A DNA stretch of 64,000 bases from Phycisphaerales bacterium (GTDB taxonomy: Bacteria; Planctomycetota; Phycisphaerae; Phycisphaerales; UBA1924), in assembly GCA_019744815.1 (NCBI GenBank), contig JAIEUA010000010.1, forward strand, positions 372,001-436,000, in the 5' to 3' direction. A program made the translations under genes and the position numbers. This document shows, piece after piece, positions 6,984 to 15,823 of this stretch (position 1 is the stretch's first letter; every line of letters begins with the position of its first letter). The notes beneath the pieces are model-generated. The model saw nothing but the letters and a program-made list of their open reading frames with translations, was not told the origin of the DNA and did not search any database.

Positions 6984-7726
6984 CCCGCGGCCCCACCATC
7001 AAGCACGACTACTTCTTCGCCACCCAGCGCCGCGAGCGCGGCCGCCGCCGCATCGCGCTCGCCATCCTCGCCGTCGCCAGCGTCATTATCTGCAACGTCG
7101 CCGATCGCGCTCTCTTCCACTTCTTCCTCGTCGAACCCGCCCGCATGGGCGATCTTGAGTCCAAGGCCTACTACCAGATCCTCCGCCAGACCGGCGACGT
7201 CCGCACATGGCTCATCGTCGCGCTCGCGCTCGCCGCTCACACCATCTACCGCCAGTTCTCCGGCAACGGCCGCGCCCTCCGCGCCGGCTCGGTCATCGCC
7301 GTCTTCGCCGCACCCGCCGCCGGCGGCATCCTCGCCGAACTTCTGAAGCTCGTCCTCGGTCGCGAACGCCCCACCCAGCCGCCCGACGATCTCCTGGTCG
7401 AGCAGGGCGGCCAGCTTGTCAAGACCTTCGAGTACCAGGGGCACGTTTGGCGTGGCCTCTTCTCCGGCCTCTACCACGATGGACGCTGGTTCGACGGTTC
7501 CAACCTCGGCCTTCCCAGCAGCCACGCGGCCGTCTCCATGGCAGCCGCCATCACGCTCGCACGGATCTTCCCCGGCAGCGGCATCGTCCTCGTACCGGTC
7601 GCTGTGGGCTGCTCGATCACGCGGCTCTGGGTCGGCCGCCACTTTGCCAGTGATGTTGTCGTCGGGATGATCGTGGGCTGGCTCGCTGCGGTCATCGTCA
7701 CGCGGCTGCTCCGACGCGTCCGATGA
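6980..7726 (+). CDS. PAP2-family membrane phosphatase
   Basis: The 248-residue protein carries all three PAP2 signatures: K123-LVLGRE-RP131, PSSH at 179-182 (catalytic His182), and T214-R-x5-H221-x3-D225. Several hydrophobic helices flank them. Enzymes of this type remove phosphate from phosphatidic acid or undecaprenyl diphosphate at the outer membrane face. An unusually long loop (about residues 132-176) separates the first two motifs. The start ATG overlaps the glycosyltransferase stop (ATGA), which supports a joint role in lipid-carrier-dependent glycosylation. It converges on pyrB. Confidence 0.9.
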   Translation: MTRGPTIKHDYFFATQRRERGRRRIALAILAVASVIICNVADRALFHFFLVEPARMGDLESKAYYQILRQTGDVRTWLIVALALAAHTIYRQFSGNGRALRAGSVIAVFAAPAAGGILAELLKLVLGRERPTQPPDDLLVEQGGQLVKTFEYQGHVWRGLFSGLYHDGRWFDGSNLGLPSSHAAVSMAAAITLARIFPGSGIVLVPVAVGCSITRLWVGRHFASDVVVGMIVGWLAAVIVTRLLRRVR

Positions 7727-7759
7727 GCGAACAGAGGTTCGACCTGTTCCGTGCTTTAA

Positions 7760-8785
7760 TCAGGCCGACGCCGCGGCACAGGCTTCGAGCACCGCCATCC
7801 GCACGCCCACCCCGACGGTCACCTGCCGCAGGATGACGCTACGCGGCCCGTCCGCGACCTCCGGATCCAGCTCCAGCCCGCGATTGATCGGACCCGGGTG
7901 CATCACGATCGCGCCCTTCTTCATCTGGTCCGCCCTCGCCCCGGTCATGCCAAAGAACGAGCGGTACTCGCGGATCGACGCGATCGAGGGCGAGTTCTTG
8001 CCCGCCGCGTCGGCGTGCCGCTCGAACTGCACCCGCAGCATCATCACCGCGTCGACCTCCGGCAGCACACGGTCGAAGTCGTGCGTCACCCGCACCGTCC
8101 CGGCGCCCGGGCCGGTCTCCGCGAGTGACTCCAGACTCCTCGGCGCCAGCCCGGCGGGGCCGACGCAGACGACGTTCGCGCCCAGCGCCGTGAGGCCCGC
8201 GATGTTCGACCTCGCCACCCGCGAGGACACGATGTCGCCCACGATCGCCACTGTCAGGCCCTTGAGCTTGAAGTCGTTCAGCCGTCCCTTGGCCTCCGCG
8301 AGCGTGTAGATGTCGAGCAACCCCTGCGTCGGATGCTCGTGCCGCCCGTCGCCGGCGTTGACCACCGGGCAGCGGACGTTCTTGGCGATCAATCCCGCGG
8401 CACCGCCCTGTCGAGCCCGGATCACCAGCGCGTGCACGCCCATCGCCTCGACGTTGCGGGCGGTGTCGATCAGCGTTTCGCCCTTGGTCACGCTGCTAAA
8501 GGCCCCCAGCAGATTGGAAACATGGGCACGGAGCCGGTGAGCCGCGTTGGTGAAGCTCGTCCGAGTCCTCGTCGAGTCCTCGAAGAACAGGTTCGCGATC
8601 GTCGTCCCCGCCAGCGGCGAATCGGTGACATCGGTCGTGATATCCACCCGGGCCCGGCTGGCCACCAAGAGCGCTCGGATCTGTTCCGCCGAGACCCCTT
8701 GCAACCCGATCAAGTCCTTGCGATCCCACGCGATCACGGGTTTCTGGCTTCGACCCTTCGACAGCGGACGACGCGTGGCTGGCAT
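7760..8785 (-). CDS. pyrB: aspartate carbamoyltransferase catalytic chain
   Basis: The enzyme condenses carbamoyl phosphate with aspartate, the committed step of pyrimidine synthesis. The 341-residue protein has the carbamoyl-phosphate loop FFEDSTRTRTSF (67-78) and the HPTQGLLDIYT signature (151-161). The C-terminal aspartate domain includes MHPGPINRGLE. Length and motifs are normal for PyrB, with a 15-residue N-terminal extension (MPATRRPLSKGRSQK). No pyrC or regulatory pyrI lies next to it. ATG at 8785 is the only plausible start. Confidence 0.96.
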   Translation of the reverse strand: MPATRRPLSKGRSQKPVIAWDRKDLIGLQGVSAEQIRALLVASRARVDITTDVTDSPLAGTTIANLFFEDSTRTRTSFTNAAHRLRAHVSNLLGAFSSVTKGETLIDTARNVEAMGVHALVIRARQGGAAGLIAKNVRCPVVNAGDGRHEHPTQGLLDIYTLAEAKGRLNDFKLKGLTVAIVGDIVSSRVARSNIAGLTALGANVVCVGPAGLAPRSLESLAETGPGAGTVRVTHDFDRVLPEVDAVMMLRVQFERHADAAGKNSPSIASIREYRSFFGMTGARADQMKKGAIVMHPGPINRGLELDPEVADGPRSVILRQVTVGVGVRMAVLEACAAASA

Positions 8786-8942
8786 GCCCGCATCGTATCA
8801 AGCCAAGCGCTGCACGCCGGGGTGCGTGCCCCCTTCCCCATGCCGGAACTCTCGTAGGTTGCCGGTGCGAACCGGCGACAGGCGGCCGTCAGAGCTCGAA
8901 GGTCGCCCCCTCGCGCTGTCAGAGCCCGGTCGACCATCAGAG

Positions 8943-9197
8943 CTATCGCACCATCGAATCCGCAAACCTCCGGATCGGCGGCACCAGGAGCAGCGCCGAC
9001 GGGAACGCGATCATCCACGCGATCACAAAGTTCCTGAGCCAGCGGGCCATCAGGTGCCCATCCACGCCGGTGTTGATGATTGTCATCGCCAGGGACATGA
9101 TCGCCGCCATCGCGCCCGAGAGCATCAGCACAAAGACAATGTTGGCCCCGCGTCTGGAGAGCATGCCGACATATCGGCGAGCCCGGGCGAGTTGCAT
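8943..9197 (-). CDS. small two-helix membrane protein, DUF2798-like
   Basis: This 84-residue protein has two hydrophobic helices. The first contains MLSGAMAAIMSLAMTIINTG and the second WLRNFVIAWMIAFPSALLLV, followed by PPIRRFADSMV. The 'S.xMTxxNTG ... WxxxWxxAFPxAxxxxPxxRRxxD' arrangement fits the DUF2798 family, whose role is unknown. It is 12 bases downstream of the Ala/His-rich gene, so the two are probably cotranscribed. Confidence 0.72.
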   Translation of the reverse strand: MQLARARRYVGMLSRRGANIVFVLMLSGAMAAIMSLAMTIINTGVDGHLMARWLRNFVIAWMIAFPSALLLVPPIRRFADSMVR

Positions 9198-9209
9198 GAC
9201 GGCCGGCCG

Positions 9210-10814
9210 CTAGTGCCCGCCGGACTTCTTGGCCGCCCCGTGGGCGTCCTTCTTGGCGGCGCCGTGCGCGTCCTTCTTGGCCTCGCCGTGCCCGCCCGCT
9301 TCCTTCTTCCCGCCGCTCAGCTTGGCCGCCATGACGTCGGACAACGCGTACGTCTGCTTCTTCTTGCGGAGCAACGGCGCGCCGGTCATGCTGTCGGCCT
9401 TGCCCTCGCCGTGCCCCGCGTCGGCGTGCGCTTGGCCCTCGTGCCCGTCGCCAGCCGCGTGCTCGTCGTGGCTGCCCGAAGCATGCGCGTCGGCGGGTCC
9501 GTCGGCGTGCTCGTCGCCGTGATCATCGCCGTGCTCCGCAACCAGCCCGATCGGCGACTTCTCCGCCATCGGCAGCTCGGGCTTCTGCAGCACGATCCGG
9601 TAGCCCCACACCAACGTCGCCAGGAAAATCGTGTTCAATCCCAGCCAGCCGATCGTGTCGCGCACCATCTGGGGCTTGCCCGCCAGCGGCTTGGCCAGCA
9701 CCGTCGCCAGCCCCGCGGTCCGTTTGCCCACGGCCTCCCGTGCCCTTGTGAACGCCGACGGCCCCTTGGGCTTCGAAGCAGCTTGCACTGCCGCCGCCAC
9801 AGGAACCGCGGCTGGCGCCGCGACCGGCGCGCTCGGAGACGCCGCCGCCGGCGCCGCGACAGACGCTGGGGCCGCGACCGCGGCGGGTGCCGCCACCGGG
9901 GCGACCGGCGCCGGGTCCTTGATTGCTTCCGTGGCAGCCGGCGCGGGTGCCGCAAGGCTGGCGGTGTCCATCGGAGCCGGGGCTTCCACGCCCGAGCTCT
10001 CCGAAGAAAGCAGCTCATCGGTCAATCGTGCCAACTGATCATCGAGCGCCGAAATGTCCTCCGCGGGCACATCGAGGCGAGCCGCGGGTGCGGAGGCCGG
10101 AGCTTTGACCGCCGCCGGGGCGACCACCTCGGCGGGCACCTCAGCGGGCACCGCGGCATCCGCTGAAGCCAACGGTTCCGGGGCGACCGCGGCGACCGGC
10201 TCATCTTTCGCGACCTCTGTCGTCACCTCTGTCGCCGCCTCCGTCGCCGGGTCTACAGGCGGTGCCACCGCCTCCTGAACGGCCGCAACGGGAGCAACGG
10301 CTTCGGCACCAACGCTGGGTTCGACCGCCTCGGGCGAGGGCGCCTCCGCCGCGACGGATTCCGTCGCCGCCGCGACAGCGACCGACGTGTCGGCTTCGAT
10401 CTCCTGAGGCGCCGCGGCCGCAGGAGGTTCGACCTGACTTTCAATCGGCGGCTCTTCGGTCGCTGCCGGCGGCTGCGCCGCAGCATTGTCACTCGCCAGC
10501 GACTCCACCAGATCCGCGAGCGATGCAGCGTCCGTTGCGGGTGCCGGCGCGTCGTCGACAAACTGGCTGACCAGCGAATCAACCTGCGCCTCGATCGACG
10601 ACACCGCCGCCTCGGCCGCGGCGGCCGCCGATTCCGGCGCGGGCGCGTCCGCGACCGGAGCGTTGGGAGCGACCGCATCCGCGACCGCGGGCTCCACGGG
10701 TGGCGACGCCTGGGCCTTGGCTTGATCCGCGAGCAACGCATCGAGCTGCGCATCCAGCGACGCCAGCTCGTTGGCTGGATCGGGTGACCCGGATTGCTCG
10801 CCCGTTCGCGACAT
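9210..10814 (-). CDS. Ala/Pro-rich protein with a transmembrane segment and His-rich tail
   Basis: The 534-residue product starts at ATG 10814 (MSRTGEQSGSP); eight further codons upstream are open but less likely. Residues 1-370 are low-complexity Ala/Pro/Glu/Val, with a recurring 'LDxQLxxLL' motif near the N-terminus (ASLDAQLDALLADQ) and again around residue 255 (ALDDQLARLTDEL). A single hydrophobic segment lies near 385-410 (IGWLGLNTIFLATLVWGY). After it comes a His/Asp/Gly stretch with more than a dozen histidines and a tail of repeated KKDAHGAAK. This could bind metal or be a flexible spacer. No family is recognised. It is divergent from rsmE and precedes the DUF2798-like gene. Confidence 0.8.
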   Translation of the reverse strand: MSRTGEQSGSPDPANELASLDAQLDALLADQAKAQASPPVEPAVADAVAPNAPVADAPAPESAAAAAEAAVSSIEAQVDSLVSQFVDDAPAPATDAASLADLVESLASDNAAAQPPAATEEPPIESQVEPPAAAAPQEIEADTSVAVAAATESVAAEAPSPEAVEPSVGAEAVAPVAAVQEAVAPPVDPATEAATEVTTEVAKDEPVAAVAPEPLASADAAVPAEVPAEVVAPAAVKAPASAPAARLDVPAEDISALDDQLARLTDELLSSESSGVEAPAPMDTASLAAPAPAATEAIKDPAPVAPVAAPAAVAAPASVAAPAAASPSAPVAAPAAVPVAAAVQAASKPKGPSAFTRAREAVGKRTAGLATVLAKPLAGKPQMVRDTIGWLGLNTIFLATLVWGYRIVLQKPELPMAEKSPIGLVAEHGDDHGDEHADGPADAHASGSHDEHAAGDGHEGQAHADAGHGEGKADSMTGAPLLRKKKQTYALSDVMAAKLSGGKKEAGGHGEAKKDAHGAAKKDAHGAAKKSGGH

Positions 10815-11045
10815 GAAACCGCACGCCTCCAAAAGCACGATCCATCCGCCGGCGGCCTCGCCGGCGCCCCTCCACGATCCTCGTGTCTCGCCTCATCGAC
10901 CATGCGGCCAAGCCGCTCCACCGACCACAACTCTATCGGACCAGTCCCCCGCAGATTCCGCCCGCAGGAACCGCCGAAACCAGCCCGTTCTCGCGCTCCC
11001 CCAGCCGCTCTCGCAGGCTCTCGGACCTTCCTCTATCCTCTCCTC

Positions 11046-11777
11046 GTGTCCATCCACCGCATCCATCTCGAGAGCCTCTCGCCCCTGGCCGGCGCCCGCG
11101 TTGTGATCGGCGGCGACGAGGCTCATCACGCCGCTCGCGTGAAGCGCTGCGAGATCGGCGACGCGGTGGAACTGCTCAACGGTCGCGGCGCCCGCGGGTC
11201 GGCCGTGATCCGCGACATCCGCAAGTCACGCCAGGGTGAGTGGGAAGTCGAACTTGAGGTCGCGAGCGTCTCAACCCAGAATCGCCCCTCGCCCCGGGTC
11301 GAGGTCTACGCCCCGGCCGCCAAGGGAGAACGGCTCGAAGAGATGGTCGACGGCCTGTCGCAGGTCGGCGCAGACACGTACCGCCCGCTCCTGACCAAAC
11401 GCACCGTCGTGGACCCGCGCGAGGGCAAGATCAATCGCCTGCGCCGAGTCGCCACCGAGAGCCTGAAGCAGTGCGGCCGGGGCTGGCTCTTGGAGATCGG
11501 CGACGCGATCAGCTTCGCCGAAGCAATCAAGCCGACGTCCGGAACGCTCATCGTCGCCGCCGACGCGTCGGGCGGGCCCCTGCCGCAAGCAACGGTGATG
11601 TCGGCGGAGCGCGTGGTGCTGCTGGTGGGCCCGGAGGGCGGCTTCAGCGACGAGGAGTTCGCGCAGTTGAAGGCCGCGGGCGTGACACTGTTCTGCTTCG
11701 CGCCGCACGTGCTGCGGGTCGAGACCGCGGCCGTGGTCGGGGCGGCCATGATCCGCGCACTCCCCTCTCCGCGCTAG
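11046..11777 (+). CDS. rsmE: 16S rRNA (uracil-1498-N3)-methyltransferase
   Basis: RsmE methylates N3 of U1498 in 16S rRNA within assembled small subunits, using SAM. The 243-residue protein has the N-terminal PUA-like domain (GGDEAHHAARVKR) and a C-terminal SPOUT knot with LVGPEGGFSDEEF (193-205) and HVLRVETA. The GTG at 11046 gives the family's usual length and a normal N-terminus (SIHRIHLESL); the frame stays open well upstream, but that part is Pro/Arg-rich and unlike the family. rnr follows 38 bases later on the same strand. Confidence 0.93.
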   Translation: MSIHRIHLESLSPLAGARVVIGGDEAHHAARVKRCEIGDAVELLNGRGARGSAVIRDIRKSRQGEWEVELEVASVSTQNRPSPRVEVYAPAAKGERLEEMVDGLSQVGADTYRPLLTKRTVVDPREGKINRLRRVATESLKQCGRGWLLEIGDAISFAEAIKPTSGTLIVAADASGGPLPQATVMSAERVVLLVGPEGGFSDEEFAQLKAAGVTLFCFAPHVLRVETAAVVGAAMIRALPSPR

Positions 11778-11815
11778 CGGGGATAGGAGTTGCGAAACAA
11801 CCGCTACTCTTCACC

Positions 11816-14311
11816 ATGAGCCTCCGATTCCGCAAGCGTCTCCTCGAGCACCTCAAGCACGAGGACTACACGCCGCGGAGCATCTCCCATCTGAAAGAAG
11901 ACCTCGGCGTCGACGAGCAGGACTCGGCCGAGTTTGAAGCCGCCGTCAAGACGCTCGCGGATGAGAAGGCCGTCGAGATCTCCGCGACCGGGCTCATCGG
12001 CCTGCCTTCCGTCGAGAAGATGGGCGGCACGGTCGTCGGCACCTTCCGCAAGGCCATGAAGGGCTTCGGCTTCGTCCAGCCCGATGTCGCGGTGCGCGAA
12101 GGGTCGATCTTCATCCCGGCCGAGGACACCGGCGACGCGCTCAGCGGCGACAAGGTGAAGGTCGCGGTCCGCCGCGACAACGGGCGTGCCCGCGCCGGGG
12201 CCGGTGATGGGCCGCAATTTGTCGGAGCCATCGTCGAAGTCGTGAAGCGCAAGCGCAGCAGTTTCTCGGGCGAGCTTGTGAAGCGGGGCCAGCAGTGGGT
12301 TGTGTTCCCAGACGGGCGCGAGGTCACCGAACCGATCGTCGTCCGCGACGCCGCGGCGAAGAACGCGCCCGAGGGTTCCAAGGTCATCATCGAGCTGGTC
12401 GCCTATCCGCAAGCCAATGTGCTCGGCGAGGGCGTCATCATCAAGGTGCTGGGCGCGGCGGGCATGCCTGACGTCGAGACCCAGGCCGTCATCGCGGCGT
12501 ACGACCTTCCCGGCGAGTTCCCCGAGGAGTGCAACGACCAGGCCCGCGAGGTGACCGTCGTGTACGACGAGCAGATCGCGGAGTTCCAGAAGGTCGGGGC
12601 CAAGTGCTTCGACGACGAAGGCTGGGACGGCCGCGCCGATCTCACCAACGACTTCATCATCACCATCGACCCGCCGGACGCCAAGGACTACGACGACGCG
12701 ATCAGCATCCGCCCCAGCAAGCACGTGCCCGGCGGGTGGGACCTCGCGGTCCACATCGCCGACGTGGCGCACTTCATCCCGCCCGGCTCGGCGATCGATG
12801 TCGAGGCCCGCGATCGCTGCAACAGCGTGTACCTGCCGCGGCGCGTGATCCCGATGATCCCGGAGCTCTTGAGCAACGGCATCTGCTCGCTGCAGGAGGG
12901 CGTGTACCGCTTCTGCAAGACGGCGATGATGACGTACGACAAGTCGGGTGCGTGCGTGCTCGAGGGCGTGCAGAACACCCTCATCAAGAGCGCGAAGCGG
13001 CTGACGTACCTCGAGGCCCAGGCCCTCATCGACGGCGACTTCAACGAGGCCCGCAAGCACGCCAAGACCCCGCCGCGGTACAGCGATCAATTGATCGAGA
13101 CGCTGCAGCAGATGGACGCGTGCGCGAAAGCCATCCAGGGCCGCCGCCAGCGCCAGGGGATGATCAGTCTCGAGCTGCCCGACGTCGTGCTCATCTACGA
13201 CGACAACGGCCACGTGGTCGACGCCGAGCGCGAGGACAACGCGTTCACGCACACGCTGATCGAGATGTTCATGGTCGAGGCGAACGAGGTGCTGGCGCGA
13301 CTCTTCGAGAAGCTCGGCGTGCCGCTGCTTCGCCGCACGCACCCCGACCCGACGCCCGGCGATGTCGATTCGCTCCGCAAAGCAGCGATGGTCGCGGGCT
13401 TCCGCATCCCCAAGAACCCGACGCGTGAGGAGCTGCAGGCGCTCTTGAACGCGACCCGCGGCACGCCCGCGAGCCGTGCCGTGCACATGGCGGTGCTGCG
13501 GACCATGAGCCGCGCGGAATACTCCCCGGCGATGATCGGCCACTTCGCGCTCGCCAGCGAGGCGTACGCACACTTCACCAGCCCGATCCGCCGCTACGCC
13601 GACCTCACCGTGCACCGCGCTCTCGCTGAGTACCTGCGTCAGACCGACAACGGCACGAAGCGTCCCAAGGGCGACGGCGAGCGCCGCGAACTCGGTCGCA
13701 TCCTCCGCGATTCCAAGATGTGCCCCGACGAATCCGAGCTCGTCGAGATCGGGCGTCACGCGACCCGGCGCGAGGAAGCCGCCACCGAGGCCGAACGAGC
13801 GCTCCGCAGCTTCCTGGTGCTGCAGCTTCTCGAGAAGCACATCGGCGAGAGCTTCGACGCCGTCATCACCGGCCTGAACCCCCGCGGCATTTTCATTCAG
13901 ATCGACAAGTACCTCGCCGAGGGCTTCGTAAAGAAGGAAGATCTGCCCGGCGACGTGACCCGCGGCAATCTCACGCCATTCTGGCGCGTGGACCCGCGCA
14001 CCGGCGCTCTCGTCGATGCCCGCTCGGGCCGCTCGTACAACATGGGCGACCGGGTGAGCGTGAAGATCGTCGCCGTGGACCTGCAGAAGCGGCAGATGGA
14101 GTGCGTGGTGGACAACGCCGAGGGGCGTGCCGCGGGCAAGATGAAGAAGATCGCCGAGAAACCGGGCGGGCTGAACCTCGGCGGCGGGTTCGAGAAGGGC
14201 AAGGGCGCCGGCTTCAGCGGCCTGGGCCGCGACGGCAGCGCCCGGCGCAGCCAGAAGAGCAAGTCCCGCGACAAGGGCAAGCCGGACTGGCGACGCGACA
14301 AGGGGCGGTAG
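11816..14311 (+). CDS. rnr: ribonuclease R
   Basis: This processive 3'-5' exoribonuclease degrades structured RNA. The 831-residue product begins at ATG 11816 with a winged-helix segment (residues 1-60), then cold-shock/OB domains (GTFRKAMKGFGFVQP near 78). The RNB catalytic domain starts near 283 with TIDPPDAKDYDDAISI, which carries the metal-binding aspartates. The S1 domain spans about 675-765, and a Lys/Arg/Gly-rich tail ends the protein (RRSQKSKSRDKGKPDWRR). Domain order and length are normal for RNase R. It lies 38 bases after rsmE and may share its transcript. Confidence 0.95.
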   Translation: MSLRFRKRLLEHLKHEDYTPRSISHLKEDLGVDEQDSAEFEAAVKTLADEKAVEISATGLIGLPSVEKMGGTVVGTFRKAMKGFGFVQPDVAVREGSIFIPAEDTGDALSGDKVKVAVRRDNGRARAGAGDGPQFVGAIVEVVKRKRSSFSGELVKRGQQWVVFPDGREVTEPIVVRDAAAKNAPEGSKVIIELVAYPQANVLGEGVIIKVLGAAGMPDVETQAVIAAYDLPGEFPEECNDQAREVTVVYDEQIAEFQKVGAKCFDDEGWDGRADLTNDFIITIDPPDAKDYDDAISIRPSKHVPGGWDLAVHIADVAHFIPPGSAIDVEARDRCNSVYLPRRVIPMIPELLSNGICSLQEGVYRFCKTAMMTYDKSGACVLEGVQNTLIKSAKRLTYLEAQALIDGDFNEARKHAKTPPRYSDQLIETLQQMDACAKAIQGRRQRQGMISLELPDVVLIYDDNGHVVDAEREDNAFTHTLIEMFMVEANEVLARLFEKLGVPLLRRTHPDPTPGDVDSLRKAAMVAGFRIPKNPTREELQALLNATRGTPASRAVHMAVLRTMSRAEYSPAMIGHFALASEAYAHFTSPIRRYADLTVHRALAEYLRQTDNGTKRPKGDGERRELGRILRDSKMCPDESELVEIGRHATRREEAATEAERALRSFLVLQLLEKHIGESFDAVITGLNPRGIFIQIDKYLAEGFVKKEDLPGDVTRGNLTPFWRVDPRTGALVDARSGRSYNMGDRVSVKIVAVDLQKRQMECVVDNAEGRAAGKMKKIAEKPGGLNLGGGFEKGKGAGFSGLGRDGSARRSQKSKSRDKGKPDWRRDKGR

Positions 14312-14443
14312 CCGCCCCGACCGAACCTCGGACGAAACCGAATCCGCGCATGAGCATCCAAGCCTGCCGCGGGTACCCTGCTCGTCCGTCGTGGTCCGCG
14401 AACCGCCGTCGGTCACATTTCCCACCAGCGATACACTCTCTCC

Positions 14444-15811
14444 GTGCGCGTCATCGATCTATCCGAGAACCCCCGTATCAAGATGATCGAGGAGCTGCTC
14501 GTCGAGGCGAGCCGCGCCCGCGAGCCCACCGACGTCTTCAAGGTCTTTGGCCCGCGGATGTGGAAGATCCGGCCGATCGAGTACTTCATCTCGCTCTCGA
14601 CTCGGAATCTGCCGCCCGGTCAGTACAAGATCACCCGCCGGTACGACGTCAAGGAGATGCAGGCCGCCGCCGATCGCAACGACGGCACGCTCCCCGCCAA
14701 CGTCAACGCCGACCCGTGGAAGACCTTTCAGCAGCTGCCCGCCTACCGCGACGGCATGCTCGGCGCCGCCATCGCCAACGGCACGCCCAAGATCCTCAAG
14801 GACCTTGACCTCTCCAACGACCCGGTGCTGGGCAACGAGCTCGCCGAGTTTCGCTCCGCGCTCGCCATCCCGCTGCTCGACAACGGCAGGCCGCTCAACT
14901 GGTCCATCCAGCTCCGCCGAGACCCCAACGCGTACACCGAGCAATCGCTCGAGGACGCGATGCTGCTGTCGAACCTCATCGGCGCGATGACCCGGAATCT
15001 CGTGGCCCTGAAGGAAGTCGAGCGGCTAAACAAGGCGCTCAACGCCCAGTTCGAAGAGGTCGCCCGCGTGCAGCAGTCCCTGCTGCCCGAGAAGCTGCCC
15101 GATATCCCCGGCCTGGCCATCGCCACCAGCTACCTCACCAGCGATCAGGCCGGCGGCGACTACTACGACTTCCTGCCCATGCCCGACGGACGCATCGGCA
15201 TCCTCGTCGCCGATGTCTCCGGCCACGGCGCGGGCGCCGCCACCATCATGGCCATGATGCGGGCGATCCTGCACTGCTACAGCGGCGGCGACGGCAGCGC
15301 GTCCAGCGTGCTCCGCTTCGTCAACCACCGCCTGCTCGGCTCACGCCTCGAGGGCAACTTCATCACCGCGTTCTTCGGGATCTTCGATCCGGCGACGGCA
15401 CGGCTGAACTACGCCTCCGCCGGACACAACCCGCCACGCCTCTACTCCGCCGCCACCGGCACGATCCGAGGCATCGACGACGCCGCGACCCTGCCGCTGG
15501 GCATCTCCGACGACATGGAAGCCTGGAGCGAGGACGTGCAGCTATCGCCCGGCGACGCGGTCCTGCTCTACACCGACGGCATCACCGAAGCCTTCAGCGG
15601 CGACGGCAACCGCCGCATGTTCGGGGTCGACCGGCTCGACGAGGCCATGCTCTCCACCGGCGGACGCCCCGACGAGATCATCGAGTCGATCCACCGCTCT
15701 TTGTTCGAGCACACCCAGGCCAGAACCCGCGCCGACGACCAGACGCTGGTCGCGATGCAGTACATCGGCCCGGACCGCTGCCTCTTCCCGCCCGTGCGAT
15801 CAACGCTCTGA
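14444..15811 (+). CDS. PP2C/SpoIIE-type serine phosphatase with N-terminal GAF-like sensor
   Basis: The 455-residue protein starts at GTG 14444. Residues 1-190 form a GAF-like region (EFRSALAIPLLDNGRPLNWSIQL), then a helical linker with EEVARVQQSLLPEKLPDIPG, the usual entry to RsbU-type phosphatases. The PP2C core follows: DQAGGDYYDF, VADVSGHGAGA, SAGHNPPRLY, LYTDGITEAF, DDQTLVAM, with the metal-binding Asp residues present. Such enzymes dephosphorylate STAS-domain antagonists in partner-switching pathways that control sigma factors. A STAS protein is encoded in this window at 35287-35880, but the two genes are 20 kb apart and no pairing can be shown. Confidence 0.9.
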   Translation: MRVIDLSENPRIKMIEELLVEASRAREPTDVFKVFGPRMWKIRPIEYFISLSTRNLPPGQYKITRRYDVKEMQAAADRNDGTLPANVNADPWKTFQQLPAYRDGMLGAAIANGTPKILKDLDLSNDPVLGNELAEFRSALAIPLLDNGRPLNWSIQLRRDPNAYTEQSLEDAMLLSNLIGAMTRNLVALKEVERLNKALNAQFEEVARVQQSLLPEKLPDIPGLAIATSYLTSDQAGGDYYDFLPMPDGRIGILVADVSGHGAGAATIMAMMRAILHCYSGGDGSASSVLRFVNHRLLGSRLEGNFITAFFGIFDPATARLNYASAGHNPPRLYSAATGTIRGIDDAATLPLGISDDMEAWSEDVQLSPGDAVLLYTDGITEAFSGDGNRRMFGVDRLDEAMLSTGGRPDEIIESIHRSLFEHTQARTRADDQTLVAMQYIGPDRCLFPPVRSTL

Positions 15812-15823
15812 GCCCGCCCTCGT

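Noticed and set aside
11804-14425. An 873-codon minus-strand open frame opposite rnr
   Set aside because: RNase R on the plus strand is certain from its motifs; the antisense product has no recognisable domain.
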